A stretch of 64,000 bases of DNA from Prevotellaceae bacterium (lineage in GTDB: Bacteria; Bacteroidota; Bacteroidia; Bacteroidales; Paludibacteraceae). Position 1 is the first letter of the stretch, and each line of letters starts with the position of its first letter. The stretch lies in the NCBI GenBank assembly GCA_020636675.1, contig JACJXK010000001.1, positions 121,072-185,071 of the forward strand, in the 5' to 3' direction. Position numbers and translations under genes: made by a program. This document shows, piece after piece, positions 18,544 to 28,368 of the stretch. The notes under the pieces were generated by a model. That model had not been told where the DNA came from, ran no database searches, and saw only the letters and a program-made list of their open reading frames with translations.

Positions 18544-20217
18544 CTATTTGACACCCTCATACAAATATCGTTTAATATTCTTCTTCGGAGTTTTTTCAAA
18601 CTCAGTAGGGAATATGATGATTTTCGTAATGCTTTCGTAACTAGCAAGAGTCTTGTTCAAGTTTTTGCGGGTCTCTTCCATCACCACATCCAACTCTTCC
18701 CTGCTCACGTGGCTCTCATCCATAGCCGTAAAGTCCGGATAGACCAGAGCCACCAACTTGTCATCTTTGGAGGTAACGATACACTCCGAGATAAATGGCA
18801 TATTGACCAGTTTGGCCTCAATGATTTCCGGATAGACATTTTGCCCGGAGGCACCCAATATCATATTCTTGCAACGACCCTTAATGAAGATATTCCCATC
18901 CTTATCTACCGTACCCATATCGCCCGTCCGCAACCAACCGTCGCTGGTAAACACAGCATCCGTCGCATCCTGATTCTTATAGTACCCCACCATGACATGG
19001 TCGCCACGCACCTGCATCTCACCAGCTATGTTAGCCGGGTCTTCCGAATCTATCCTCACCTCCATATTAGGAAGGATACGTCCGGCCGAACCTAGGACGA
19101 ACGTCTCATGGGAAGCGTAACTGATTAAAGGAGCGCATTCCGTCATGCCATATCCAACGGTAAACGGGAACTTGATCTTCACAAGGAAATCTTCCACCTC
19201 CTTGTTGAAGCTCGCACCTCCGACAACCATCTCGCTAAACTTGCCACCAAACGCGTTATAAAGTTGTTTTCGGATTTCCGAATAGATTTTCTGGTTCAGA
19301 ATAGGAATCTCCAAAGCCAACTTCATCGAAGTCTTGCTCAAGGTAGGCAATATTTGGTTTTTGTATACTTTCTCAACGACCAAAGGCACTGTGAAAATGA
19401 CGTCAGGCTTCACCTCCTCAAATGCCTTCAATAAAATTTTAGGAGAAGGCACCCTATTCAGGAAGGTGATGTGCGAACCCGTGGTTATCTGCGCCAAGAA
19501 GTCGAATGCGCAACCATACGCATGCGCCAACGGCAGGAAGGTCACGATTTTCTTTTTCCCCGTAGCTCCCGTTATGTCAGTATAGTTCATGCCAAACACA
19601 ATGTTGCCCGCCAGATTGTTTCCCGTCAGCATCACACCCTTACTAAAGCCCGTCGAACCAGAAGTGTAATTGATCTCTACCACTTCCGAGTTGTCCTTCT
19701 CCACATACTTCACATCTTCCTTTCCGAATCCATTCGGATATTTCTTCGCGAAAAGATCATCCAGATGCTTCACCTTGCTTTCGATAGACTCTCCGGACGA
19801 CTGGTACAAACATCTGAACTCCGTAATGGAGAGGATCGCTCTCAATTTGGAAACCTTACCCTCTTCTATATTTTCCCAAAGGTTATCGCTCAAAAACAGC
19901 AATGCCGCATCCGAGTCGTTCACGATGTGCTGAATGTCGTTCGGATGGAAGTCCTGAAGGATAGGCACCACCACAGCACCATAAGTCACCACCGATATAA
20001 AAGAAATGGCCCACATCGGAGTATTACGGCCAACGATGGCTATCTTATCATCTTTTGTTATGTTCAGTTCCTTATACAGAAGGTGAAGTTTTGCGACCTC
20101 TTCCGCAACCTGCTTATATGTATAATCACGTTTCGTTACGTAATCCGTCATCGCCATAGAATCCCAATTCTCCTTAAATGACGACTCGAATAGCTTAATG
20201 AAATTCTCCTTTATCAT
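18544..20217 (-). CDS. Long-chain-fatty-acid-CoA ligase type AMP-binding enzyme
   Basis: 557 residues of the adenylate-forming superfamily. The P-loop-like motif TSGSTGFSKG is at 185-194. Further blocks are VGYGMTECAPLISY, GWLRTGDMGTVDKDGNIFIKGRCKNMI (adenylation core with the hinge Asp) and a C-terminal lid ending TPKKNIKRYLY with the conserved lysine. It activates a fatty acid to acyl-AMP and then acyl-CoA at the cytoplasmic face. Monocistronic, with a -7 box 25-32 bases upstream. Chain-length preference cannot be read from the sequence. Confidence 0.92.
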   Translation of the reverse strand: MIKENFIKLFESSFKENWDSMAMTDYVTKRDYTYKQVAEEVAKLHLLYKELNITKDDKIAIVGRNTPMWAISFISVVTYGAVVVPILQDFHPNDIQHIVNDSDAALLFLSDNLWENIEEGKVSKLRAILSITEFRCLYQSSGESIESKVKHLDDLFAKKYPNGFGKEDVKYVEKDNSEVVEINYTSGSTGFSKGVMLTGNNLAGNIVFGMNYTDITGATGKKKIVTFLPLAHAYGCAFDFLAQITTGSHITFLNRVPSPKILLKAFEEVKPDVIFTVPLVVEKVYKNQILPTLSKTSMKLALEIPILNQKIYSEIRKQLYNAFGGKFSEMVVGGASFNKEVEDFLVKIKFPFTVGYGMTECAPLISYASHETFVLGSAGRILPNMEVRIDSEDPANIAGEMQVRGDHVMVGYYKNQDATDAVFTSDGWLRTGDMGTVDKDGNIFIKGRCKNMILGASGQNVYPEIIEAKLVNMPFISECIVTSKDDKLVALVYPDFTAMDESHVSREELDVVMEETRKNLNKTLASYESITKIIIFPTEFEKTPKKNIKRYLYEGVK

Positions 20218-20241
20218 ACCATTATTTTATTTTAACGGGCG

Positions 20242-20249
20242 CAAAAATA
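20242..20249 (-). promoter_or_regulatory. Probable -7 box for the acyl-CoA ligase gene
   Basis: TATTTTTG on the minus strand, 25 bases upstream of the ATG at 20217. Confidence 0.6.
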
Positions 20250-20753
20250 TAGAATATTACACAAAAAACAAAAAAATGTGCAATATTTGCCTTTGCCATC
20301 CCCTTTTTGAACTAAAAAAACATTTCCTCCTAACGCCAGAAAACCCTTAAAAACAGAATAATTCCAGATTCTCTGTTTGAGTTGAAAAAGATAGCTGTTT
20401 TCTTCGCAAAAAAATGTCAAGCCTTCTTGAATTAGCATAAGAAATGTTGTTCACCGGATATTACCCGACTAAGAAACGGAAATTTGAATTACAATCACGC
20501 CTGCATAAGTCTATCCGTTTGAAAAAAAATGCGTTTTCGAGAAGAAACACACATTAACACACACAACAACATCTCTTTTTGTCACAAACCGCAAGATTTT
20601 TGTACAAAAAGGTTATATTTGCATATTTGCAATATTGTCATGACTAACGGCACGGTTTCCTTCCTCGTCAAAATCTCTTGCGCCGACGCGGAAGGGATAA
20701 CTACGAATGCAAATAGTGCTTTCTAACATTTTATTATTGAATAATAATAAGCA
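20250..20753. other. Gene-free divergent promoter region
   Basis: About 500 bases between the divergent acyl-CoA ligase and beta-helix genes. On the plus strand TATATTTG at 20614-20621, followed by a second TATTTGC, fits a -7 box and would leave a 5' leader of about 125 bases for the beta-helix gene. No other feature seen. Confidence 0.5.
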
Positions 20754-23700
20754 ATGAGAAAAGGATATAAACTCACATCATACTTTCATTTTCAATCCAT
20801 CCGTTTATCTTTGTCCGTAATAGCTTTGCTATTGCCGATTACAAGCATCTTTTCAGAGGAATACTATGTGATATCCTCCACCCAAGAATGCGGAGACCTG
20901 AGAAACCAAATCATATCGAACAACGATTTGAAGAGACGGGGGAACAACGCCATTATAACATGGGAATGCAACGGATGCGAACTGGAATCCGAAATTATAC
21001 TGAAACGGGCCAAGACAAACGCATCCAGCAAGATACTACTAGACACGCTCGAAACCGTACCCGTAAAATGCGTCTCTCCATACAAAACTATAATCCTCAA
21101 CCAATACACCTCCCTGAAAGAGACGGGGATTAGCAAACGGGAGTTGTCAAAATACCCAATAACACTGATTTTCGACAATGACGGAACACCTTCCACCATG
21201 TTCATCGGGAGGCCGTTCCAGAACGAGACATTGGCCGCACCTAACATAATAAGGAAAGCGGGAAGCGACGTGTTCTTCTGCCGAGGAGAAATACACTCTT
21301 TCGAGGCTTCTCTTCCTGCGGGTGTTTCGGAAAGCGAGGCCTATTATAGATGGTATATCGACGGAGTGGAAATGACAGGAAGGAACGACAGATGGTTTGA
21401 CACCTACTCGCGCACCAACTGGAACGACGGCGAACATATCATCGCCTGCGACGTCAGCATCGGGAAAGACGGGAAACGCTCGTCCAAGGGAACTTACCAA
21501 ATCATCCAACTGCCAGGGTCGGACTGTAACTTTTCGATCAAAGCAATCCCTTATTGGGGAGCAGACTGCGAATCCGACTTCTCGTCGGCCGACTTCCGTT
21601 ACAACGAAAAGAGCCAATGGGGTAGCTTCGTAGTCTCTCCCATAGAAGACTACGCACACTTCTACATGGAGGTTATCAACAAGAAGATACTCACCTCCTC
21701 CATCACAAACGACGAGCACGTTAGCGACTTTCAACTTGTACAGAAAAGCGAGGTGGACAATGACTATGCATTCTTCCTCCTGCCCGCCAACCTAAAGATA
21801 CACGCCAAGGAGCCTTATATGCCAAGGACCGTCTATTTCCGAATAGAAGGCACCAACATCAATTTCTCCATGATTCCTTACATCAAACCGACAGCCTCCG
21901 TAACACCAGACTCCGCGAGCATCTGCGAACGATCTTTCCAGGACGACTCCCAACTGGAGTTTTTCATGGGAAATGCCATCGGATTTGAACGGGACGAATA
22001 CACCTGCAAATGGTTCTATTCAGAGAAGATAGACGGAGAATACAAACTTGTGACCGGCAACCTCGAAAAGAAATTTGTTCCTACCAAGATAGGATACTAC
22101 AAGATGTTGGCTTCCGACGGCGTCTTCGACGTATGGTCAAAACCCGTACACGTAGGCCGAAGATCGGAGAACTGCATCTCCGTCACCATCGAGAGTACAA
22201 GCAACGTAAATTACTGCTGTAAAAGCGGAACACTACAACTAGCAGCTTTTCCTACCGGAGACGAATACTCCTACCAATGGAAATATGGACCAATCTCCGG
22301 CATAGGACTTACTGACATAAAAGGTGCCACACAAAACAAAATGAAGGCCTCCATCTCAAAACCAGGAGAGGCTTGGTTTGTCCTCGTAAGCAAGAACGGG
22401 GAGAGCGTGCTCTCCCACCCTTTCGCCATCAAAGAGATGCCTTCACTGCCTTCCTCCAAAAAGATCGAGATGGCCGCATACCCCAACACGGTCTGTCCGG
22501 GCAGATCGGTGGAGCTGGTCGCCTCTTTCGGGAACGACAAGGACAAAACCAAAAACGACTCGTTGGAATATGTCTTCGAATGGTACAAGGCAACAGGAAC
22601 ATCCACTCTAAAGATAGACTCCTTCAGCTCCAATAAGTTCGAAATCTCACATTCTGACATCATAGACAAGAAAAGCGAATATTACATCACGATAAAGGGT
22701 TGCGACGGGATACTACGTTCGGCAAAGAACATAAAGGTAAACGTCAACACGGACAAAGGAGCATGCTCTTCAGGCAACATCTACGTCAAGACTGCAGGAG
22801 ACGACCACAACGACGGAATGACATGGGAAACCGCTTACGCATCGGTAGACAAGGCATTCCGATCGGCTTCCGAATTCAGAAACATCGCGGAATACAAAAG
22901 CAAACCGGTGGACATCCACATTGCGGCCGGCACATACTTCCCAACAGACGAGGAAGAGTCGGCCTACGTACTTCCAAACAACACTTCCGTATTGGGAGGA
23001 TACGTCGAAAATCCGCAGACAGGAAACGCAACCGCATCCAAAAGGAATCCTCACTCTCCGACCAATACAGAGGGCTACGCCACCATATTAAAGACCAACT
23101 TGGCTTCGCAAAGAATATTTTTGGCAAAAGAGGTAAAGAATGTACGCCTATCCGGCCTGAAATTTGACGGAGAATCCATTCTCAAAAAATCATCATTGAA
23201 CGGAAGGAGCCTACTCATCGAAAACGCATCCGTCAGAATAGACTCATGCACCATCACCGGATTCTACGCAGACAAGAGCGAATCAACTCCGCTTGCAGCC
23301 ATCGCTCTTGTACAAGGAAACGGTTCCGGAAACGAACTGAAGATAAACAATTCCACATTCGTCGCCAACATGGGCGGACAGATAGGTTCCTGTCTATCCA
23401 TACAGAGCGACGCCAACGTGGAGATCTGCAACTCAACATTCACCAACAACACGACACAATATTATGGAGGAGTGGCCATTCTGAGCTACAACGCCAGTCC
23501 TACCGTCAACATATACAACTCCACCTTCTTCGACAACACCTGTCCCGAAGGTTTAGGATACTACGGACGTTCCGTTCTCCGTATGGTAGGCGGACACCCT
23601 ACGTTCAACATCTATGCCTGCACCATCGCCGACAGATTCTACAAAGAAGACGGAATGTTGCGCATTTATAACTCCATACTCGAATGTGCGGGAAAAGCCG

Positions 23701-24623
23701 ACATATACGAGAACAACTACCCTCAGAAGCCAAACTTCTCTGACGACAAGAAGAACATCAAACTGGACAATCTAAAATTCTTATCCGACTTCAAAGGTCA
23801 GGAGGCCAACAAACTTCAGAACGCAGGAGGCTTTACGCAAGTGATGATTCCAACCAACAGAATCGGCATCATAGGCAAGGCCGGCCAACCAAACAGAAAT
23901 GCAACAACAGACCAGAGAGGTTACCTAAGGAATCAGATAGCGAGCTCCTACGGCGCATACGAGGAAGATTGCTCCGTAGCCATCGACACTCTCTTTGCCA
24001 GATGCGATGGGAAAGAGACAAAAGCGGCATTCACCTCATCTGTCACCGGACTGACCGAAATCAAATACCAATGGGTGAACAATTACATGGACATCGACGA
24101 GGCCAACGGCCTGCAACTGGACAACGTAGGAATAGGCACCTACTGGTTGGAGGTGAACGGGACAGACAAGGAAGGGAAAGAGACCAGACTCAGATCCAAC
24201 GAGATAAGGATTTCCGACATCTGTTCGGAACCGGGTGTCTACTACATCAAGACGCCAGAGCACGGAGGCGACGACAGAAACAGCGGAATGACATGGAACC
24301 AGCCGTTTGCCACCATAGAGAAGGCTATAGAAACAGCAGGCAAATATATTGAGAAAGCAGGCAAAGGGCAAACAATATCCATACACGTGGCAGCCGGCAC
24401 CTACGTTGTATCTCCTAAGGCAAACGACATCTGCAAAAAATCGCCGAGCTTAACTATCTTTGGCTCCTACCCTCCCGATGCGAGCAACGGAGATTCCCGT
24501 CTACAACAGAAAGAGACAGAAGATTCCATCTGTCTGACTCTCATCAGCACAAAGCTACTTCCCAAAAAGCGTATCAAATGGGGAGAGATAGAACTGAAGG
24601 ACATCCTAGTTATAGAGAAATAA
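20754..24623 (+). CDS. Large secreted beta-helix protein with Ig-like repeats, C-terminus probably lost
   Basis: 1289 residues. An N-terminal hydrophobic signal (about 15-35, ending ITSIFSEE) marks export. The middle (about 150-670) has several Ig/PKD-like units with YRWYIDG, YTCKWFY, YSYQWKYG and YVFEWYK strands. From about 674 comes a right-handed beta-helix module: YVKTAGDDHNDGMTWETAYASVDKAF, HIAAGTYFPTD, LSGLKFDGES, then N-rich rungs such as INNSTFVANMG and NSTFTNNTTQYYGG. A second copy of the module start (YYIKTPEHGGDDRNSGMTWNQPF, HVAAGTYVV) begins near 1160 but the protein ends at ELKDILVIEK, just where rungs should begin. The stop lies at the edge of a repeat element. No type IX sorting domain remains. 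Cell-surface adhesin or glycan-binding role is inferred only. Confidence 0.8.
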   Translation: MRKGYKLTSYFHFQSIRLSLSVIALLLPITSIFSEEYYVISSTQECGDLRNQIISNNDLKRRGNNAIITWECNGCELESEIILKRAKTNASSKILLDTLETVPVKCVSPYKTIILNQYTSLKETGISKRELSKYPITLIFDNDGTPSTMFIGRPFQNETLAAPNIIRKAGSDVFFCRGEIHSFEASLPAGVSESEAYYRWYIDGVEMTGRNDRWFDTYSRTNWNDGEHIIACDVSIGKDGKRSSKGTYQIIQLPGSDCNFSIKAIPYWGADCESDFSSADFRYNEKSQWGSFVVSPIEDYAHFYMEVINKKILTSSITNDEHVSDFQLVQKSEVDNDYAFFLLPANLKIHAKEPYMPRTVYFRIEGTNINFSMIPYIKPTASVTPDSASICERSFQDDSQLEFFMGNAIGFERDEYTCKWFYSEKIDGEYKLVTGNLEKKFVPTKIGYYKMLASDGVFDVWSKPVHVGRRSENCISVTIESTSNVNYCCKSGTLQLAAFPTGDEYSYQWKYGPISGIGLTDIKGATQNKMKASISKPGEAWFVLVSKNGESVLSHPFAIKEMPSLPSSKKIEMAAYPNTVCPGRSVELVASFGNDKDKTKNDSLEYVFEWYKATGTSTLKIDSFSSNKFEISHSDIIDKKSEYYITIKGCDGILRSAKNIKVNVNTDKGACSSGNIYVKTAGDDHNDGMTWETAYASVDKAFRSASEFRNIAEYKSKPVDIHIAAGTYFPTDEEESAYVLPNNTSVLGGYVENPQTGNATASKRNPHSPTNTEGYATILKTNLASQRIFLAKEVKNVRLSGLKFDGESILKKSSLNGRSLLIENASVRIDSCTITGFYADKSESTPLAAIALVQGNGSGNELKINNSTFVANMGGQIGSCLSIQSDANVEICNSTFTNNTTQYYGGVAILSYNASPTVNIYNSTFFDNTCPEGLGYYGRSVLRMVGGHPTFNIYACTIADRFYKEDGMLRIYNSILECAGKADIYENNYPQKPNFSDDKKNIKLDNLKFLSDFKGQEANKLQNAGGFTQVMIPTNRIGIIGKAGQPNRNATTDQRGYLRNQIASSYGAYEEDCSVAIDTLFARCDGKETKAAFTSSVTGLTEIKYQWVNNYMDIDEANGLQLDNVGIGTYWLEVNGTDKEGKETRLRSNEIRISDICSEPGVYYIKTPEHGGDDRNSGMTWNQPFATIEKAIETAGKYIEKAGKGQTISIHVAAGTYVVSPKANDICKKSPSLTIFGSYPPDASNGDSRLQQKETEDSICLTLISTKLLPKKRIKWGEIELKDILVIEK

Positions 24624-24731
24624 GTAAGTAACAGTAAAAAAATAACTTCCGCAGATTTCTGCTTACCAAGATTTAAATGCAAAGGGTTTTCTGTCAAAAA
24701 GTTGCGGAAGTTATTCTTTAACCATTACTAA
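24621..24731 (+). repeat. Short (about 110 bp) MITE-like element
   Basis: The left end TAAGTAACAGTAAAAAAATAACTTCCGCA and the reverse complement of the right end (TTAGTAATGGTTAAAGAATAACTTCCGCA) are near-matching inverted repeats of about 29 bases enclosing about 50 bases. It lies directly at the stop codon of the beta-helix gene and abuts repeat copy 2 through the junction ATTACT-A-AGTAAT. Confidence 0.7.
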
Positions 24732-25218
24732 GTAATCGGTAAAAAACAACTTATGACGATTTTGACAAAATGCCATAGGCATTATCTCTTTGTAGAGGGG
24801 GAAATAGGCACCGGCAACCGCATTCCGGAGGAATGCACCATACACGACAATCATTTCTGTCCTCCTGCCGGACGGGCACTTACTTTTCTCCGGCAAGAAA
24901 AGTAAGCAAAAGTGCCTGCGCTGTTGCCCGCTTTCCGGGCGGTACGGCACGTCCCTCCGCTAAAACCTTTTTTATTTCCTCGTACCTCGGGCAAAAAGGT
25001 TTTTTCACGCTGCGGCACGCACCTCCCCTCCTCCGCGGCCAAAGGCGAGTGTACGCCTGTTGAAAAAGAGACGTTTTAGAAATCATGTTCGAAAATCTAC
25101 GAAATGTTTGCTGTCAATGCAATGTCAGGAAAGCATACTTTCAAGATGTTTCGAACTTTAGTAAGTTGTTTTTTCATGATCACTTAAAGTTGCGGAAGTT
25201 ATTTTTTATCATTACTAA
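24729..25218 (+). repeat. MITE-like repeat element, complete copy 2
   Basis: About 490 bp, differing from 17347-17837 at only scattered positions. Left end TAAGTAATCGGTAAAAAACAACTT; right end AAGTTGCGGAAGTTATTTTTTATCATTACTAA, whose reverse complement resembles the left end. Contains the same internal hairpins as copy 1. Confidence 0.85.
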
Positions 25219-25325
25219 ATGCAAAAAACTTGGTGAAGTTCAATACATCTTGTGTGGATAACTTCCAAGCATTATATCACCAGCAAACATCCCGTAGGGA
25301 TAATCCTTTGCAGCAAAAAGGATGA
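25219..25325 (-). repeat. Inverted, decayed copy of the element's right-hand module
   Basis: Read on the minus strand this region gives ..GGATTATCCCTACGGGATGTTTGC.. and ..CAAGATGTATTGAACTTCACCAAG.., which match the right-hand modules at 51115-51215 and 17700-17800. So copy 2 is followed by part of another copy in opposite orientation. The rest of the gap to 25500 shows nothing I can support. Confidence 0.55.
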
Positions 25326-25521
25326 AGACAGAACGGCATTTCATCGGAATCCGCCACCTTCTTTCGTTTTTGTTTGAGCCAGAAGCCGAGGATTCTCGGA
25401 CAGAATCCACACCCCGTCCGTGCCGCTCCCCGAGGAGGAGAGATGTCTGCCTTTAGTACGCTTTCCTTCGAACCAAAATGTCCACCTACTTGTTACTATG
25501 TCAACAAAGGAAGGTAACGAC

Positions 25522-26802
25522 ATGAACAAGATATACGAGAAAAGCATCGGCTTCCGTCTCATGAAGAAGGTGGTAATCGCCCTATTTTCCATTTTTTACC
25601 GAAGAATCACGCTGTTCGGGACAGAAAACATCCCCAGCAATGAAGGTCCCGTCATCTTTGCCCCTGTCCATCAGAACGCATTAATGGACGCCTTGTCCGT
25701 ACATTGCATATTCTCAGGGCCAATTGTATTCATGATGAGAGGAGACGCTTTCTCCAACCATGCGATGTCCAGACTTCTAAGATACATGAAGATCATGCCC
25801 ATCTTCCGCCATAAGGACGGCAGACCGCAACTAATCCAAGACAAAGAATGCATCAATACAGCAGCGGAAGGGCTAACGATGGGACGGTGTATCGCCCTTA
25901 TGCCGGAAGGGAACCAAAAGGAGCAGAAAAGGCTGCGTACCTTAGGAAAAGGCATCTTCCGCATCGGGTTTCAAGCCCAGAAGGAACTGGGAGAAAAGGC
26001 GGAGGTGACCATCATCCCTATCGGTTTAGATTTCGAGAATTATGACAGGACAGGCAGCCGACTGATTATCCAAATAGGCAGACCCTTGTATTTTTCACCT
26101 CTGGGCAAACTATACGAGCAAAATCAAGCAGCTGCTTTCTGTAAAATGAAAGAGCAGCTGACAATAGCCCTCCACAGACTAATCATCGACATTCGGAATG
26201 AAAGGAGCTACAAAAGCTACTATCTGGCCACCCTTCTGGCTACGGAAGAGATGATAAAAAAGAAAAAGATAAAAGGAACCGACGAAGTCCGATTCGCATT
26301 CCGGAAGATGATTGCGGAACGCTTTCCGGAGACGGACGATGCAGACGTGCCCGTAGATTTGAGACCATTCGTAGAACAGGCAAACAAACTGTTAAAACTA
26401 GAGTCTGACCCGGACAAGGCCTTTGTCATGAATAAAGGCTTATCCATTTTTGAGTTGACAAGAGGAGTCGCCTATCTTCCTTTTATTATTCCAAGCATCC
26501 TATTCAACGGACTACCCTACTTCCTTATCCGAGGATGGGCATTCGGAAAATTCAAGAACAACGGATTCATCGCCTCCGCCACCTTCATCGGCGACACCAT
26601 CCTGTTTCCTCTCTACTGGACAATCCTGTTTGTGATTTTCAGCACCATCAGCGATCCGATGAGGAGTGCATTCTTCTTCCTTTTACTATCCCCACTCTTG
26701 GCAATCCTATCCATCCGAGTACTGCACCTATACGAAGACATCTTCCTAAAGATGAAGTTCAGATTGAGTAATGCTCGTTCTGGCAGAGCTAGCCATCTAT
26801 AA
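25522..26802 (+). CDS. PlsC-superfamily acyltransferase (glycerophosphate acyltransferase-like)
   Basis: 426 residues from MNKIYEKSIGF; the ATG is chosen for the AAGGAAGG ribosome site 8 bases upstream, while the longer frames (25420, 25498) add unrelated sequence. Block I is PVHQNALMDAL (H50, D56), a spacing with one extra residue relative to the usual HX4D, as I recall from the yeast Gpt2/Sct1 type. Block III is MPEGNQKEQKRLRTLGKG. The C-terminal third carries two or three hydrophobic helices (for example YLPFIIPSILFNGLPYFLI), anchoring the enzyme in the membrane. It should transfer an acyl chain to a glycerol-phosphate or lysolipid acceptor; the exact acceptor is not determinable. Confidence 0.85.
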   Translation: MNKIYEKSIGFRLMKKVVIALFSIFYRRITLFGTENIPSNEGPVIFAPVHQNALMDALSVHCIFSGPIVFMMRGDAFSNHAMSRLLRYMKIMPIFRHKDGRPQLIQDKECINTAAEGLTMGRCIALMPEGNQKEQKRLRTLGKGIFRIGFQAQKELGEKAEVTIIPIGLDFENYDRTGSRLIIQIGRPLYFSPLGKLYEQNQAAAFCKMKEQLTIALHRLIIDIRNERSYKSYYLATLLATEEMIKKKKIKGTDEVRFAFRKMIAERFPETDDADVPVDLRPFVEQANKLLKLESDPDKAFVMNKGLSIFELTRGVAYLPFIIPSILFNGLPYFLIRGWAFGKFKNNGFIASATFIGDTILFPLYWTILFVIFSTISDPMRSAFFFLLLSPLLAILSIRVLHLYEDIFLKMKFRLSNARSGRASHL

Positions 26803-26841
26803 AAAAAGATGGCGGATCCCGAAAAGTCAGGAACCGCCATA
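26801..26841 (-). terminator. Terminator of the GH5 lipoprotein gene
   Basis: Stem ATGGCGG/CCGCCAT (26809-26815 and 26834-26840); on the minus strand it is followed by CTTTTTTTAT. It may also slow transcription from the acyltransferase gene on the other strand. Confidence 0.7.
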
Positions 26842-26861
26842 TCAATAGAAATTGAATCTAC

Positions 26862-27998
26862 TTATTTAGCCGTCAACATAGCAGGAAGCTCGTTGGCAGA
26901 ACCATTTGCATCAACCACAGGAAAATCACCTTTGTAACACCAATGAGCATTAGCGATATTGTTTTCGCGGAATATGCTGATCATATCCTTATACCAACGC
27001 ATACGCAACTCCTTATCAATATATTTAGGATAAGCACCAAATTCACCACAATACAACTGCAAGCCCAAAGACTTAGCCTTAGCGATGGCAGGTTGCATGT
27101 CTTGCTCCATCTTGTTCTTATTCCATTCTACATTTCTCTCACGAAGGGCAGAAGCCAACTTCGGATATTTTTTATAGACAGTAGTCGTATCTACGATAGG
27201 GCGACCCGGATAAGTGACAGGACCATCATAATCCTTCATACTCGTCCATGGCGCACGATAATGAGTAATCATATCAGGAGAGTAGAAGTGGAAACTAAGG
27301 ATCAAGTTTTTGTCATTGGCAGGAACTCTCAAAGAGTCAAACGTCTGGACCGTCTGCCAAAGGTTAGAACCTATCAGCAACGTTCTTGTTGGCTCCTCTT
27401 TTCTGATATTCATCACCACCTTATTAAGCAGGAGGTTCCAGTCTTCGTGATGGGGAGCAACAGCCTCGTTCAAAATCTCGTAGGCAACACGGTCGTTTGG
27501 ATACGACTTGAGATCCTTCTGCAAATCCATCCATATAGCAACCAGTCTGTTCTGTGCCACAGAATCTTGGAAAAGCGTATTTGCGTTTTCATTCTCATTG
27601 TTGAAATGGTGAGAGCGAACGATGTGAAGATCCACAATCACGTTCAATCCATCCTCCAAAGCCCATTCCAAAGCATTGTGCAACAGTTTGAAGGCATCCT
27701 CCTCCCGGTTCAAAGCCTCATCATACATCTGCTCCTCATCAATAGGGAGGCGGACGTGATCAAAACCCATTGCTGCAATGGAGTCAAAATCCTTCTTGGT
27801 TATCAACTGAGCACGGGCTTCCCCTCTTTGTTCCGACTGAGAGAGCCAATGACTAACATTTACACCTACTCCTAACTTGAATGGTTTCAACGTATCGGCA
27901 TCACTTGTCTGACCTGCAGTCTTCACATTTCCGCCGCAGGAAGATAACAAGAGGAAAGCCATAGGAATAAGAAAAATTGAACATACCAACTTCTTCAT
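26862..27998 (-). CDS. GH5-family glycoside hydrolase, lipoprotein
   Basis: 378 residues. Lipoprotein signal with lipobox LSSC (C21). The catalytic TIM barrel follows with GVNVSHWLSQ, FDHVRLPIDEEQ, the acid/base Glu E178 in YEILNEAV, HFYSP, and the nucleophile E319 in LYCGEFGAYP. These are the GH5 landmarks, so it cleaves a beta-linked glucan or mannan at the cell surface or in the periplasm. It has a -7 box far upstream (28191-28198) giving a leader of roughly 185 bases. No SusC/SusD pair is nearby, so it is not part of a classical polysaccharide utilisation locus here. Confidence 0.92.
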   Translation of the reverse strand: MKKLVCSIFLIPMAFLLLSSCGGNVKTAGQTSDADTLKPFKLGVGVNVSHWLSQSEQRGEARAQLITKKDFDSIAAMGFDHVRLPIDEEQMYDEALNREEDAFKLLHNALEWALEDGLNVIVDLHIVRSHHFNNENENANTLFQDSVAQNRLVAIWMDLQKDLKSYPNDRVAYEILNEAVAPHHEDWNLLLNKVVMNIRKEEPTRTLLIGSNLWQTVQTFDSLRVPANDKNLILSFHFYSPDMITHYRAPWTSMKDYDGPVTYPGRPIVDTTTVYKKYPKLASALRERNVEWNKNKMEQDMQPAIAKAKSLGLQLYCGEFGAYPKYIDKELRMRWYKDMISIFRENNIANAHWCYKGDFPVVDANGSANELPAMLTAK

Positions 27999-28190
27999 AT
28001 AAACATTTTTTAAATAGTGAATAATATTCTACGCAAAAAAATTGATTTTACACACCTCCGTCCTATCCCGGTCAGAATACCAACATCTTCCCTTTTCTTA
28101 GGACAAGCATCTAAGATTCATTAGCATTTTCAAACAAAACAATCCAGTTTTTCCCTCTTTTCGACAAAACAATTTGAAAAAGCCAACTTT

Positions 28191-28198
28191 CAAATATA
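28191..28198 (-). promoter_or_regulatory. Probable -7 box for the GH5 lipoprotein gene
   Basis: TATATTTG on the minus strand with a TTG about 21 bases further upstream, matching the Bacteroidetes -33/-7 layout. The surrounding gap 27999-28368 contains no gene. Confidence 0.6.
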
Positions 28199-28368
28199 AA
28201 TCTTTTTCAATGAATACGACAATGCATTTTACATAATTAACACATGAAAAATGCAAATTTCATCGGTGAAATAAGGGATATGTGTCAAAAGCAAAAAGGG
28301 AACGGCAGGAAATGGATTTTGCCTCTGCCTATACTTTTCCTCCCCACATCAAGACACCATGCACAACA

